64,000 bases of DNA from Flavobacterium sp. JAD_PAG50586_2 (GCA_023213215.1 CP096136.1:3744584-3808583); one strand, 5' to 3'. Positions 50,475-60,295 are shown, counted from the stretch's first letter. Notes: generated by a model not told the origin, from the sequence alone. A program made the numbers and translations.

Positions 50475-50587
50475 TAGTGTTCAGTGTTCAGACCGCAAGT
50501 GTTCAGTAGCAAAAAAGCGATTTCAATATGAAATCGCTTTTTTTATTTATGCCAACTGATCACTAAAAACTGACCACTGAGCACTAA
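50475..50587. repeat. imperfect inverted repeat enclosing a terminator
   Basis: The left arm, starting TAGTGTTCAGTGTTCAG (50475-50507), matches the reverse complement of the right arm ending ACTGAGCACTAA (50555-50587) at most positions. Between them lies the terminator stem AAAGCGATTTCA / TGAAATCGCTTT with T tract (50511-50544). It separates the lipoprotein gene and the convergent talC gene. Confidence 0.65.
50511..50544. terminator. bidirectional intrinsic terminator
   Basis: Stem AAAAAGCGATTTCA / TGAAATCGCTTTTT around a very short AT loop, with A and T tracts on the two sides, inside the inverted repeat. Confidence 0.8.
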
Positions 50588-51244
50588 CTATTTATTTCCT
50601 TTAGCATAATCAGCCAGAAACTGAGCCAAACCACTATCGGTTAACGGATGCTTTAATAATCCTAATATGGATGATAAAGGTCCGGTCATCACATCAGCGC
50701 CAATTTTGGCACAATTTACAACGTGCATCGTATGACGGATGGAAGCCGCTAAAATTTGGGTTTCAAATGCGTAATTATCATAGATATCACGGATTTCCTG
50801 AATCAACCCCAAACCATCGGTAGAAATATCGTCTAACCTTCCTAAGAACGGAGAAACATAAGTGGCACCAGCTTTGGCAGCCAATAAAGCCTGTCCTGCT
50901 GAAAACACCAAAGTAACATTGGTTTTAATGCCTTTGTCTGAAAAATATTTACACGCTCTGATTCCCTCTTTCGTCATCGGTAACTTTACCACAATCTGCG
51001 GGTGCAAATCAGCCAATTCTTCACCTTCCTTAATCATTCCGTCATAATCAACAGCATTCACTTCGGCACTTACATCGCCATCCACAATAGTGCAAATGTC
51101 TACATAGTGTTTCAAAATGTTGTTTTTTCCGGTAATTCCTTCTTTTGCCATTAACGAAGGATTTGTTGTAACGCCATCAAGTACGCCTAATTCCTGAGCT
51201 TCCCTGATTTCCTTTAAATTGGCAGTGTCAATAAAAAATTTCAT
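50588..51244 (-). CDS. fsa: fructose-6-phosphate aldolase / TalC-type transaldolase
   Basis: A 218-residue class I aldolase barrel. The Schiff-base Lys is residue 87 in [23 protein letters not shown] near residue 24 and [17 protein letters not shown] are the family signatures. Such short forms are either F6P aldolases or true transaldolases of the pentose phosphate pathway; Phe in TLVFSAGQ favours transaldolase, but sequence alone does not settle this. It is preceded by a REP-like element. Confidence 0.88.
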   Translation of the reverse strand: MKFFIDTANLKEIREAQELGVLDGVTTNPSLMAKEGITGKNNILKHYVDICTIVDGDVSAEVNAVDYDGMIKEGEELADLHPQIVVKLPMTKEGIRACKYFSDKGIKTNVTLVFSAGQALLAAKAGATYVSPFLGRLDDISTDGLGLIQEIRDIYDNYAFETQILAASIRHTMHVVNCAKIGADVMTGPLSSILGLLKHPLTDSGLAQFLADYAKGNK

Positions 51245-51280
51245 AGTATATAAATAAAAAGTTGTGTTTTAAAATTAATT

Positions 51281-51400
51281 TGGGCGTGCCCCTTCGGGTC
51301 GGGCTTTCCATTGCAATCTTTTTTGTTTGTCACCCTGAGCAGTCGACGGGCTAATCATAAACAAAAAAGGATTTCCATTGCAATCCCTCACGCAACATCT
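51281..51400. repeat. REP-like intergenic repeat, second copy
   Basis: Left part GGGCTTTCCATTGCAATCTT, right part AAAAGGATTTCCATTGCAAT, with an inner stem CTTTTTTGTTT / AAACAAAAAAG. Both outer parts and a central CTAATCAT are shared with the element at 8747-8882; the inner hairpin sequences differ. Confidence 0.7.
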
Positions 51401-51459
51401 TTGCAAAAGTACAACACCAAATTCGAAAAAGGAAACTTATTTTGTTATCACATTATAAC

Positions 51460-52275
51460 CTATCCTTTGTCAGTCAGTTTATAATGATTCATCAACATGC
51501 TTTCGTAAATCCTGTCCGGTAAAATTCGTTTCAAAACGATGGAGAATTTTTGCATGAAGGCACCTACTTTATAATGCAGTTTTGGATTTTTATCGTTGAT
51601 GATATTATATATCGCCATTGCCATTTCCTCCGGATTGCTTCCGCTGTCCACATGTTCATCCATGTGCTTTAAGGTAGTTCCATACGGAGTTGCATAGGCT
51701 GAACTTAAAATTAAAGGTGCATGGTATCTTCCATCAGCAATATTGGTTGCAAAATCTCCCGGTGCCACATTCACTACATTAATCCCGAAATCCTTAACTT
51801 CCATACTGATAGCCTCGGATACAATTTCCAGCGCTCCTTTCGAAGCCGAATAGATTCCACGGTATGGCAATCCCATATAACCTGCAATAGAAGTAATGTT
51901 GATAATCAAACCCGATTTTTGTTCGCGCATTTGAGGTAAAACCGCTTTGATGACTTCAATCGGTCCAAAGAAATTGGTTTCAAAATTATTCCGCATTTCC
52001 TCTGTTGGCGTTTCTTCAATTGGGCCTGTAATGCCAACTCCGGCATTATTGATAACAACGTCTAATCTCTTGGAAATGGAAATGACTTTGGCAACTGCGT
52101 GCTGTATACTCTCCTTATTGCGAACGTCCAATGCAATTAAAGGAAATATAGAATTCATAATTTTCTCAGGATTCCTGCTGGTTCCGTAAACTATATAACC
52201 TTTATGAAAAAGAAACTCCCCAATAGCTTTACCAATTCCCGACGAACCTCCTGTAATTAAAACTACTTTACTCAT
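51460..52275 (-). CDS. SDR family oxidoreductase
   Basis: A 271-residue short-chain dehydrogenase when started at the ATG at 52275 (MSKVVLITGGSSGIG); an ATG at 52296 adds seven residues. The cofactor motif is TGGSSGIG, followed by NNAGVG, a catalytic Ser in INITSIAG, and YSASK with catalytic Tyr and Lys. The substrate is not identifiable; the C-terminus (KVGAFMQKFSIVLKRILPDR) resembles members that act on lipids or sterol-like substrates. It may form an operon with the epimerase gene 78 bp upstream. Confidence 0.85.
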   Translation of the reverse strand: MSKVVLITGGSSGIGKAIGEFLFHKGYIVYGTSRNPEKIMNSIFPLIALDVRNKESIQHAVAKVISISKRLDVVINNAGVGITGPIEETPTEEMRNNFETNFFGPIEVIKAVLPQMREQKSGLIINITSIAGYMGLPYRGIYSASKGALEIVSEAISMEVKDFGINVVNVAPGDFATNIADGRYHAPLILSSAYATPYGTTLKHMDEHVDSGSNPEEMAMAIYNIINDKNPKLHYKVGAFMQKFSIVLKRILPDRIYESMLMNHYKLTDKG

Positions 52276-52374
52276 GTTTAAAAGATTAAAGAACATAGAA
52301 TAAAGAGCAAAGACTCTAACTACGTTCTATTTTCTATATTCTATTTTGTTTTCTAATTGCTAAAGATAAAATTC

Positions 52375-53372
52375 TTATCGCAATTTGATACCCAAACCGT
52401 GATTTTCATTCAAATGAATTTTGCCATTTACAATTTCACTTCCTTTTGCAATATCATTGGCGATTAGATTCGCACCGTCTAAATCGGCGTAATCGCAAAA
52501 TGGAGCTAACATTGCACCAGCTGAAATTCCTATGGTAGATTCGGTCATGCAGCCAATCATGATTTTAAAATTAAGTTCTTTGGCAACGGAAATCAATTCG
52601 AGCGCAGGCGTTAATCCACCACATTTGACCAATTTAATATTGATACTGCTGTAATGCTTTTTCAAATCCTTTAAAACAGAAACATCCTGGCAATCTTCGT
52701 CGGCCATCCAATTGGCAAAGGTATCAGCATGTAAAACTTCGTAATTTTCAGCACCTGGCTGCATTGGTTGCTCAAGATAAGTAAATTTCGAAACAGCTTC
52801 ATGGTTTTCGAGCCACAGACAATCTTCCTTTTTGAAACTTCCGTTGGAATCCAAAGCCAGATTCTTATCTAATTCCAATAACCTGACAATATCCTTTTCA
52901 TAAAAATGACTGCATTTGACTTTGAACTTTGTCCAATTAGATTTTTCAATCTTTTGGATTTGATTTTCAACGGAATCAACACTAATGGTAATCGATGAAT
53001 CCGGAAGTGTATTAAAACCAATCTCGTTCAGTTCCAAAAAACTCTTTTTTCGAGTTTGCCAAACAAATCCCAATAAGCACAGTCTAATGCGGAACGAAGG
53101 AAACTTGGTAATTCCAATGGCAGGAGAAAATTATAAAAGTCTGTCGGATAAACTATGTTCTGACTTTCAATCTTCGATTTGATTTGGGTAAGTATAACAT
53201 CAAAATCGGCAAGGCTGATATGATAATAATCGATGGAAGTACATTCGCCATAACCTTTGCTTCCATTCATTTCGAGCGTAACGATTAAAGCTTCACGGTG
53301 TGTATAATTTCCATAAGCGATGGCAAAGGTTTCCTTGAGTTGAAATTGTACTATTTGCCATGATAAAACCAT
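52375..53372 (-). CDS. dipeptide epimerase (enolase superfamily), frameshifted
   Basis: The start chosen is ATG 53372 (MVLSWQIVQFQLKETFAIAYG). The frame breaks at a T6 run (plus strand 53045-53050) after LFGKLEK; one added base restores KKSFLELNEIGF and the rest to 52375, giving 332 residues. Enolase-superfamily features: the first catalytic Lys in FKVKCSHF, metal ligands in LALDSNGSF, LEQP and MADEDC, and the second Lys in INIKLVKCGG. It likely interconverts L-Ala-D/L-Glu from murein recycling. Confidence 0.85.
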
Positions 53373-53387
53373 AGGGTATAAAAATAA

Positions 53388-53411
53388 AAAATCCCGATAA
53401 ATTCGGGACGT
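53388..53411 (-). terminator. intrinsic terminator after SRP RNA
   Basis: On the minus strand CCCGA and TCGGG pair around a 5-nt loop and are followed by six T. It lies between the SRP RNA and the epimerase start. Confidence 0.65.
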
Positions 53412-53426
53412 CTTTTCAAAAAAAAT

Positions 53427-53519
53427 GGCAAGCGACCTACATCGCACCGCTCAACCACATACCTTTGCTATGTTCCCATCCTGGAGGATTTTGCAGGAGC
53501 TGGTCGTGTAGGACTTGCC
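53427..53519 (-). ncRNA. ffs: signal recognition particle RNA (4.5S type)
   Basis: On the minus strand the RNA begins GGCAAGTCC and ends GCTTGCC, so the ends pair. The tip of domain IV is clear: CCAGG, AUG, GGAA tetraloop, CAU, AGCA, AAGG, the same spacing as E. coli 4.5S RNA (AGG-N3-GGAA-N3-AGCA). A run of eight T follows the 3' end directly. It binds Ffh and targets nascent membrane proteins. Boundaries are good to a few bases. Its promoter at 53524-53553 fits well. Confidence 0.88.
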
Positions 53520-53523
53520 GGTG

Positions 53524-53553
53524 CAAATATACAATCTTTTTATTTTTTTGCAA
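53524..53553 (-). promoter_or_regulatory. SRP RNA promoter
   Basis: On the minus strand TTG (53551-53553) is followed after exactly 19 bp by TATATTTG (53524-53531). Both match the Bacteroidota consensus, and the RNA start lies about 5 bp downstream. This is the best promoter in the window. Confidence 0.75.
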
Positions 53554-53573
53554 GAATTTAAGAGCAATATAAA

Positions 53574-53581
53574 TATATTTG
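53574..53581 (+). promoter_or_regulatory. candidate -7 element for glutaminyl cyclase gene
   Basis: TATATTTG lies 24 bp before the ATG at 53606. A TTG is found upstream but with 23 bp spacing, more than usual. Confidence 0.4.
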
Positions 53582-53605
53582 TGAGTGAAAAATTAAATAC
53601 CAAAA

Positions 53606-54670
53606 ATGAAAATTCATAAACCATTAATTACCATTTTATTAGCACTCAGTATTGTCAGTTGCAACAACGAAAAAGATAAGCAAGGTTATTTCAGCTTTGA
53701 TGAAAATGCAATGAAGGCATTATATCAGTCTACTGAAAAAGTAGATTTGATCTTATTAAACAATAAAAATAAAACCATAGATAGCGTTTCCTATTTTGTA
53801 AACGACAAAAGAATTTCATCTGTAAAGGGAAATGGCAAATTCTCTTTAGATCTGAATGGAAAAAAATTAGGTTACCAAAATGTGAAAGCTTTGGTTTATT
53901 TTGAAGGCGATACTGTTTCTACAAAAACAAGGGTCGAAGTTGCGTCAGGAATTACCCCAAAATTGCTGAAGTATACAATTCTAAATACCTATCCACACGA
54001 TATCGAGGCATTTACTGAAGGATTTGAATTTTATAATGACACTTTAATAGAGAGTACTGGTTCAGGCCAATCAGAAAATGGCTTCTACAAATCTTATGTT
54101 GCCAAAATAGACTATAAAACCGGAAAAACATATAAAAAGGTACTAATCGACCAAAAACATTTTGGCGAAGGTATCACTGTATTGAATGACAAACTTTATG
54201 AGTTAACCTGGCAAAGCAAAATCGGATTTATTTACGATGCCAAAACCATGAAGATGCTGAAAACTTTTGAATTTGACAAAAACATCGAAGGTTGGGGAAT
54301 GACAAATGATGGAAAAAATATATACCAATCGGATGGAACAGAAAAGATATGGGTAATGAATCCTGAAACTCAGAAAATGACTGATTTCATCAACGTGTAC
54401 ACGAACAACAGCAAAATTAAAAGTATTAATGAATTGGAATGGATTAACGGAAAAATCTATGGCAATATATGGACAAAAGACGCTATTGCAGTTATCAATC
54501 CAAATACAGGAGACGTTGAAGGGGTTTTGGATCTAACTGCCTTAAAAGCAAAAATAACAAATAAAAAAGCGGATGTCCTAAACGGAATTGCTTACAACAA
54601 AAAAACCAACACAATATTTGTAACCGGTAAAAATTGGGATAAAACATTTGAGATAAAGGTTACGGAGTAA
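53606..54670 (+). CDS. glutaminyl-peptide cyclotransferase, lipoprotein
   Basis: A 354-residue protein with a lipoprotein signal (ALSIVSCNN). The C-terminal 250 residues form the beta-propeller type glutaminyl cyclase (NTYPHDIEAFTEGFEF, ESTGSGQSENG, FGEGITVLNDKLYELTW, INELEWINGKIYGNIWTKD). This family converts N-terminal Gln to pyroglutamate; in Bacteroidota the enzyme is exported and modifies many periplasmic proteins. Around residues 30-115 is an extra Ig-like segment. It is transcribed divergently from the SRP RNA. Confidence 0.88.
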   Translation: MKIHKPLITILLALSIVSCNNEKDKQGYFSFDENAMKALYQSTEKVDLILLNNKNKTIDSVSYFVNDKRISSVKGNGKFSLDLNGKKLGYQNVKALVYFEGDTVSTKTRVEVASGITPKLLKYTILNTYPHDIEAFTEGFEFYNDTLIESTGSGQSENGFYKSYVAKIDYKTGKTYKKVLIDQKHFGEGITVLNDKLYELTWQSKIGFIYDAKTMKMLKTFEFDKNIEGWGMTNDGKNIYQSDGTEKIWVMNPETQKMTDFINVYTNNSKIKSINELEWINGKIYGNIWTKDAIAVINPNTGDVEGVLDLTALKAKITNKKADVLNGIAYNKKTNTIFVTGKNWDKTFEIKVTE

Positions 54671-54688
54671 TTTGTGATTATTATTTTA

Positions 54689-54722
54689 AAAAAATCCTCT
54701 CATAAACTGAGAGGATTTTTTT
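54689..54722. terminator. bidirectional intrinsic terminator
   Basis: Stem AAAATCCTCTCA / TGAGAGGATTTT, loop TAAAC, with A and T tracts. The T tract reaches the stop codon of the convergent gene. Confidence 0.85.
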
Positions 54723-55306
54723 TATTTCTTTCCGAATTCCATTTTTTCTTTATTATAGAACATAGTATTCTGTTGGGTTTTGCTTTTCTGTGTTATCGAT
54801 CCATCGGGATTTAATACAAATTCAAAACCTTCACGCCTAATTTTTTCCTGAGTTTCAGAAGCCGTCCTTAGTTTATCCAAAAATACTTTTTCAGTAATAT
54901 GATTCGTTAGCTGATAATTGGAAAACACCTGCTTTTTTGCGGCAATTTCGTAAATTACCGAATAAACCGTAGTTCTTTCCTCCGTCTTGTCTCCTGTTGT
55001 TATAGTATTGATTTCCGTCCAGGTAAGTAGGTACAATTTAACACCACTTGCCATAAAGGAATTTAATTTGCAATCCTTAGGCTGAAATCCGGTAACATCT
55101 TCTTTCACTACCATTGCGTCGGCTGGTTTTCCTTTTTCAACAATGGCAATCTGAAATTTTCCGCCTTTAACTTCTACCTGAAGATTGTCAAGTTTAGGTA
55201 ATGCAGCAACAGTTGCCGCTGGTTTTTTAGCAGCTGCCTTCTTTTTTTGGCTGTAGCCATTGAGAGTCAACAATCCGATACAGACAAATAAAAATATTTT
55301 TTTCAT
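54722..55306 (-). CDS. exported protein of unknown function
   Basis: A 194-residue protein with a signal peptide (MKKIFLFVCIGLLTLNGYSQ), a Lys/Ala/Pro-rich linker (KKKAAAKKPAATVAALP) and a mixed alpha/beta domain (LQVEVKGGKFQIAIVEKGKP, YLLTWTEINTIT, TTVYSVIYEIAAKKQVFSNY). I do not recognise the family. It may be a periplasmic protein. It sits downstream of dnaK with a strong terminator between, so it is probably a separate unit. Confidence 0.6.
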   Translation of the reverse strand: MKKIFLFVCIGLLTLNGYSQKKKAAAKKPAATVAALPKLDNLQVEVKGGKFQIAIVEKGKPADAMVVKEDVTGFQPKDCKLNSFMASGVKLYLLTWTEINTITTGDKTEERTTVYSVIYEIAAKKQVFSNYQLTNHITEKVFLDKLRTASETQEKIRREGFEFVLNPDGSITQKSKTQQNTMFYNKEKMEFGKK

Positions 55307-55369
55307 AGCAAGGTAATAATGGTTAAAAATAGATGGGCAATGTACAAAATAATCCTTTCGGTAATTGTT

Positions 55370-55413
55370 AAATTATAGAAACCGGATAATTGCTTATCCG
55401 GTTTCTATAATTT
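55370..55413. terminator. long hairpin after dnaK
   Basis: A perfect 20-bp stem, left arm AAATTATAGAAACCGGATAA, loop TTGC. It sits just downstream of the dnaK stop. Its outer AT-rich pairs can act as the T-tract on either strand. Confidence 0.8.
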
Positions 55414-55428
55414 AATACCTAATTTAAA

Positions 55429-57315
55429 TTACTTAACTTCTTCGAACTCTACATCTTGTGTATTATCTCCTGAAGTTTCAGCTTGTGGCTGTGCATCCTG
55501 TGGCTGACCTGCTTCACCTTGCGCATACATAGCTTCAGTAGCTGTTTTCCAAGCTGCATTTACATTGTCTAGGCCTTTTTGGATAGCCTCTAAATCTTGA
55601 GATTGGTGTCCCATTCTCAATTCTGTTAAAGCTAATTCAATGGCTACTTTATGGTCGTCTGATAATTTATCTCCGATTTCTTTCAGTTGGCTTTCTGTTT
55701 GGAAAATCATACTGTCAGCTTCGTTTAATTTTTCAGCTCTTTCTCTTGCGATTCTGTCTGAATCCGCATTCATTTCAGCATCCTTTTTCATTCTTTCGAT
55801 TTCTTCAGCAGTCAAACCAGAAGAAGCTTCGATACGGATGTCATGGGATTTTCCTGTTCCTTTATCAGTGGCCGAAACTTTGATGATACCATTGGCATCA
55901 ATATCAAAAGTTACTTCAATCTGAGGAACTCCTCTTGGTGCCGGCGGGATTCCGTCTAAGTGGAAACGACCGATAGTTTTGTTATCCGCAGCCATCGTTC
56001 TTTCTCCCTGCAATACGTGGATTTCAACACTTGGCTGATTATCCGCAGCAGTAGAGAATACTTGTGATTTCTTTGTTGGAATAGTTGTGTTAGACTCAAT
56101 TAATTTAGTCATAACATTACCCATAGTTTCAATACCTAAAGACAAAGGTGTAACGTCTAACAACAATACATCTTTTACATCTCCAGATAAAACTCCACCC
56201 TGGATAGCAGCTCCAATGGCTACCACCTCATCAGGATTTACTCCTTTTGATGCTTTTTTACCAAAGAATTTCTCCACTTCGTCAGCAATTCTTGGCATTC
56301 TTGTAGAACCACCAACTAATATAACTTCGTCAATATCTGAAGTAGATAAACCGGCATCTTTTAATGCTTTAGCAACTGGTTCCATTGAACGTTTTACCAA
56401 CGTATCAGACAATTGCTCAAATTTAGCTCTTGTTAATTTTTTCACTAAGTGTTTTGGTCCAGAAGCCGTAGCTGTAACGTATGGCAAATTGATTTCTGTT
56501 TCTGCAGAAGATGACAATTCGATTTTCGCTTTTTCAGCAGCTTCCTTAATTCTTTGCAATGACATTGGGTCTAATCTCAAGTCAATTCCTTCTTCAGCTT
56601 TGAATTCGTCTGCCAACCAGTCGATGATGGTTTGGTCAAAATCATCTCCACCTAAGTGAGTGTCTCCATTTGTAGACAATACTTCGAAAACTCCGTCTCC
56701 TAATTCAAGGATAGAGATATCAAAAGTACCACCACCTAAATCATAAACTGCAATTTTCTGGTCTTTCCCTTTTTTATCCAATCCATAAGCTAAAGCCGCA
56801 GCAGTTGGCTCGTTGATGATTCTCATTACTTTAAGTCCTGCAATTTCACCAGCTTCTTTTGTAGCCTGACGCTGTGCATCGTTAAAGTAAGCAGGAACAG
56901 TAATAACGGCTTCTGTAACTGTCTGACCTAAATAGTCTTCAGCTGTTTTTTTCATTTTTTGAAGTGTCATAGCTGACAATTCCTGTGCAGTATATAAACG
57001 ACCGTCAATATCAACACGTGGTGTATTGTTGTCACCTTTTACAACACTGTAAGGCACTTTTTTAGCTTCTTCTATAGTTTCAGCAAACGTATGTCCCATA
57101 AAACGTTTGATAGAACCAACAGTTTTTGTTGGGTTGGTTACCGCCTGTCTTTTTGCAGGATCACCTACCTTAATCTCACCACCTTCAACAAAGGCGATGA
57201 TAGATGGTGTTGTTCTTTTCCCTTCTGAATTAGGTATTACAACAGCTTCCTGTCCTTCCATAACGGATACGCAGGAGTTGGTCGTACCTAAATCAATTCC
57301 AATTATTTTTCCCAT
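55429..57315 (-). CDS. dnaK: molecular chaperone DnaK (Hsp70)
   Basis: A 628-residue Hsp70: ATPase domain with [16 protein letters not shown] at the N-terminus, [15 protein letters not shown] and [10 protein letters not shown], a substrate-binding domain ([15 protein letters not shown]), and a flexible C-terminus rich in Gln, Glu and Ala ending DVEFEEVK. It folds and protects proteins together with DnaJ and GrpE, neither of which is adjacent. Upstream there is a weak sigma-54-like element at 57375-57389. Confidence 0.97.
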   Translation of the reverse strand: MGKIIGIDLGTTNSCVSVMEGQEAVVIPNSEGKRTTPSIIAFVEGGEIKVGDPAKRQAVTNPTKTVGSIKRFMGHTFAETIEEAKKVPYSVVKGDNNTPRVDIDGRLYTAQELSAMTLQKMKKTAEDYLGQTVTEAVITVPAYFNDAQRQATKEAGEIAGLKVMRIINEPTAAALAYGLDKKGKDQKIAVYDLGGGTFDISILELGDGVFEVLSTNGDTHLGGDDFDQTIIDWLADEFKAEEGIDLRLDPMSLQRIKEAAEKAKIELSSSAETEINLPYVTATASGPKHLVKKLTRAKFEQLSDTLVKRSMEPVAKALKDAGLSTSDIDEVILVGGSTRMPRIADEVEKFFGKKASKGVNPDEVVAIGAAIQGGVLSGDVKDVLLLDVTPLSLGIETMGNVMTKLIESNTTIPTKKSQVFSTAADNQPSVEIHVLQGERTMAADNKTIGRFHLDGIPPAPRGVPQIEVTFDIDANGIIKVSATDKGTGKSHDIRIEASSGLTAEEIERMKKDAEMNADSDRIARERAEKLNEADSMIFQTESQLKEIGDKLSDDHKVAIELALTELRMGHQSQDLEAIQKGLDNVNAAWKTATEAMYAQGEAGQPQDAQPQAETSGDNTQDVEFEEVK

Positions 57316-57561
57316 TTTTATTTTAATTTATATTTTTTATTTGTGTGTTTTATTCAAACTTTGGTTGTCCAAAGTCAACTATTGTGCCAAGTGGCAAATG
57401 GGAATAAATTGTCAGTTTTTGATTGTTTATGGGGAAAAACATATGACAAGATGACATTTATAAGTGCTTATATCCGACACTTGGTACAACGGCTTTAACA
57501 TAATTGCATAACTGATAATCAGCTTGTACTTTTACAGAATAATAAAAAACAATAAGAAATC

Positions 57562-57920
57562 ATGAATCAAAAAGAAAGAAGAGAGTGTGTTTTTAACCTT
57601 TATGAAAATAAAGTAAATTTTGAAATATTTGAAAATATTTTAAATAAAATTGGCTGCCACAAAGGAGGATTGGTACCCGCTATAAATCGAATGTCAATCG
57701 ATGACTGGGTAAAGCATTATAAAGAATATTGTGAAAATATAATAATTACAAAAGAGCAAATAGTAATAACGTTTGATTATTTAGAAAAATATTACAATGG
57801 ATTTATAAAAAAATCAGCCCTAAAATTGATAATATATATTTACTAGAAAATAATTTTATAAAAATTGATTGTTCATATGAATATGAAATTTTGAAAACAA
57901 TACAAAAATCTAAAAATTAA
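57562..57920 (+). CDS. hypothetical protein, frameshifted
   Basis: The uncorrected frame gives 94 residues, starting MNQKERRECVFNLYENKVNF. Adding one A to the A7 run at 57807-57813 turns the tail into KISPKIDNIYLLENNFIKID and extends it to a stop at 57920, 119 residues in all. The composition (Lys, Asn, Ile, Tyr) is more AT-rich than the neighbouring core genes. I recognise no family. It lies alone between dnaK and rho; horizontal origin is possible but unproven. Confidence 0.5.
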
Positions 57921-57942
57921 GTAACTATACCTTTTGATAAAA

Positions 57943-57967
57943 AAATCCCAACCGTTAAGCTGGGATT
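57943..57967 (-). terminator. weak intrinsic terminator after rho
   Basis: On the minus strand AATCCCA and TGGGATT pair around a 10-nt loop, followed by a T tract, just after the rho stop codon. Confidence 0.6.
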
Positions 57968-57973
57968 CTATAT

Positions 57974-59695
57974 TTAATCATTCATCGAAATGAGGAATTC
58001 CTCGTTGTTTCGGGTTTTCTTGATTTTGTCATTAATGGTATCCATAGATTCTACCGGATTCATATCGGCAAGGAACTTACGCAGTATCCACATACGCTTT
58101 AATGTATTTGGATCTAACAGTAAATCGTCGCGTCGCGTACTTGAAGAGGTCAAATCTATAGCCGGGAAAATACGACGGTTGGCAATCTTTCTGTCCAGCT
58201 GCAATTCCATATTACCCGTTCCTTTGAATTCCTCGAAGATTACTTCGTCCATTTTGGAACCAGTTTCGGTTAAGGCTGTAGCGATGATACTTAATGAACC
58301 TCCGTTTTCTACATTACGTGCCGCTCCAAAGAAACGTTTTGGCTTTTGGAGTGCATTAGCATCCACTCCACCCGAAAGCACTTTTCCCGATGCCGGTTGA
58401 ACCGTATTATAAGCTCTGGCTAAACGTGTAATCGAATCTAATAAAATCACAACATCGTGACCACATTCTACCAAGCGCTTTGCCTTTTCAAGGACAATAT
58501 TGGCGATTTTTACGTGTTCAGATGGTTCTCTGTCAAATGTTGAAGCGATAACTTCACCTCGCACAGAACGTTGCATATCGGTCACCTCTTCCGGACGTTC
58601 ATCAATAAGCAGAACAATTAGGTAAACTTCAGGATGATTGGCTGCAATGGCATTGGCAATATCCTTAAGCAACATCGTCTTACCGGTTTTTGGCTGCGCG
58701 ACGATCATACCACGCTGGCCTTTTCCGATTGGAGAAAACAAATCGATTACTCGTGTAGAAACACTGGCCTGCTTATCGGCAATATTGAATTTTTCCTGTG
58801 GGAATATTGGAGTCAAATGTTCAAACGAAACCCGGTCACGAACAACCTGAGGATCATGTCCATTTATCTTTAAGACTTTTACTAACGGGAAGAACTTCTC
58901 TCCTTCTTTTGGAGGCCGGACTACACCTTTAACAGTATCTCCAGTTTTTAAACCGAACAATCTGATTTGTGAAGTCGAAAGGTAAATATCATCTGGCGAA
59001 GCTAAATAATTATAATCTGAAGAACGCAGGAAACCATAACCATCAGGCATCATTTCAAGAACACCTTCGCTTTCTATGATTCCGTCAAACTCAAAATCAG
59101 AATCCCTGAAATTGCTTTGCTTTTTACCTTTAAAGTTTGGATTGTTATTGTTTGCATTGCCATTTGGCTTCGCCCTGTTCGGCTCTGCCTCGGGTCCATT
59201 TTGGTTCTGGTGCTTAGGCTTTTGATTGCCGTTGTTGTTTTGATTTGGATTGGTATCCGTTTGCTGAGGCTGTTCGCTGTCATTTGCAACAGCTGCAGGT
59301 TTCTCAACTTCATCTGTTGGTTGCGTTTCTGAATTTATTTGAGCGTCAGTATTCTTTTTATCAAAAACCGGTTTCTTGAACTTAGGGTTCTTATTTTGAA
59401 AAACAGGCTTTTCTGCCGTTTGTTCTTTAACAGCAGTTTCTTCTGCGAACAAATCCTTCGGAACATTTTCAGATGAATTTTTGCTCTCTGGTGCAATACG
59501 TGCACGTTTCGATTTGACTTCTGTCGGTTTTTCAACAGTTGGTTTTTCTTCTGCGGAAGCGGTATTCTGATGCTCCAGAATTTGGGCAATAAGCGTGTCT
59601 TTTTTGGCACCTGCCACTTTTATTGTTTTAGCTGATTTGGCAATTTGCTGAAGCTCAGCAAGCTTCATTTCTTTGAGGGCAGAAATATCAAACAT
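57974..59695 (-). CDS. rho: transcription termination factor Rho with long N-terminal insert
   Basis: A 573-residue Rho, about 150 longer than E. coli Rho. It has the N-terminal Rho-N helical region (residues 1-45), an inserted disordered stretch at about 46-195 rich in Asn, Gln, Lys and Pro, the RNA-binding cold-shock-like domain ([16 protein letters not shown]), and the ATPase core with Walker A QPKTGKT (334-340) and [15 protein letters not shown]. Rho is a hexameric helicase ending transcription. Such inserts are known in other Rho proteins and may alter RNA binding or phase behaviour. Confidence 0.95.
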   Translation of the reverse strand: MFDISALKEMKLAELQQIAKSAKTIKVAGAKKDTLIAQILEHQNTASAEEKPTVEKPTEVKSKRARIAPESKNSSENVPKDLFAEETAVKEQTAEKPVFQNKNPKFKKPVFDKKNTDAQINSETQPTDEVEKPAAVANDSEQPQQTDTNPNQNNNGNQKPKHQNQNGPEAEPNRAKPNGNANNNNPNFKGKKQSNFRDSDFEFDGIIESEGVLEMMPDGYGFLRSSDYNYLASPDDIYLSTSQIRLFGLKTGDTVKGVVRPPKEGEKFFPLVKVLKINGHDPQVVRDRVSFEHLTPIFPQEKFNIADKQASVSTRVIDLFSPIGKGQRGMIVAQPKTGKTMLLKDIANAIAANHPEVYLIVLLIDERPEEVTDMQRSVRGEVIASTFDREPSEHVKIANIVLEKAKRLVECGHDVVILLDSITRLARAYNTVQPASGKVLSGGVDANALQKPKRFFGAARNVENGGSLSIIATALTETGSKMDEVIFEEFKGTGNMELQLDRKIANRRIFPAIDLTSSSTRRDDLLLDPNTLKRMWILRKFLADMNPVESMDTINDKIKKTRNNEEFLISMND

Positions 59696-59854
59696 AAATA
59701 GTATTTATATCGTAAATTGATTTGATTGGGAATTTTGAAAATGTGGGTAGATTCAATTCTTGGGAAAATCCGATTAATGAGGTTGTTACGGATTTATACT
59801 GCAATAATACAAATAATATTTTATCATGCAATAGTATTTTTTAAAAAGAAACTT

Positions 59855-59862
59855 TATTTTTG
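59855..59862 (+). promoter_or_regulatory. candidate -7 element for DUF4293 gene
   Basis: TATTTTTG, matching TAnnTTTG, 22 bp before the start at 59885. Confidence 0.4.
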
Positions 59863-59884
59863 CAACTGATTATTCAAAAAAGAG

Positions 59885-60295
59885 ATGTTTAGAGTCCAAA
59901 CTTATTATCTGATTGCCTGCCTTATTGTAAACGCAGTTTTACCATTCGTATTTCCGTTATGGACAGACGTTGCTGGAAAACCTTTCTATTTTATGATGGA
60001 TATGGTTTATGTTACTCTATTCGGATTAAGCATCACACTGACTTTATTGAGTATTTTATCACACGCAAAAAGACAACAACAATTTGTCATGGGCAGATTG
60101 AATATAATATTGAATTTAATTTTATTAGGATTATTTGTGTATCGAACGCTAAATCTATCTGGAGAGACTGCTACAGTTTCGGAGAAAGGTATTGGGATGT
60201 TCTTACCTATTTTTTCTATCGTACTTTTGGTTTTGGCCAACAAAGCCATCAAAAAGGATGAAGATCTCGTAAAATCTGTGGATCGACTGCGATAA
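59885..60295 (+). CDS. DUF4293 membrane protein
   Basis: A 136-residue protein with four membrane helices (about residues 8-26, 38-60, 70-90, 102-120). The start MFRVQTYYLIACLIVNAVLPFVFP and the end LANKAIKKDEDLVKSVDRLR match the Bacteroidota DUF4293 family, often found beside rho. Function unknown. It is divergent from rho and ends at a strong terminator. Confidence 0.82.
   Translation: MFRVQTYYLIACLIVNAVLPFVFPLWTDVAGKPFYFMMDMVYVTLFGLSITLTLLSILSHAKRQQQFVMGRLNIILNLILLGLFVYRTLNLSGETATVSEKGIGMFLPIFSIVLLVLANKAIKKDEDLVKSVDRLR

Noticed and set aside
53373..53447. Upstream extension of the dipeptide epimerase
   Set aside because: It would begin inside the SRP RNA and cross its terminator; the ATG at 53372 gives a normal N-terminus.
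57476..57500. Second sigma-54-like site (TGGTAC) before the orphan gene
   Set aside because: The GC of the -12 element is absent at the needed spacing.
59117..59332. Hydrophobic frame on the plus strand inside rho
   Set aside because: Antisense of the Asn/Gln-rich insert; its hydrophobic look is a codon artefact.
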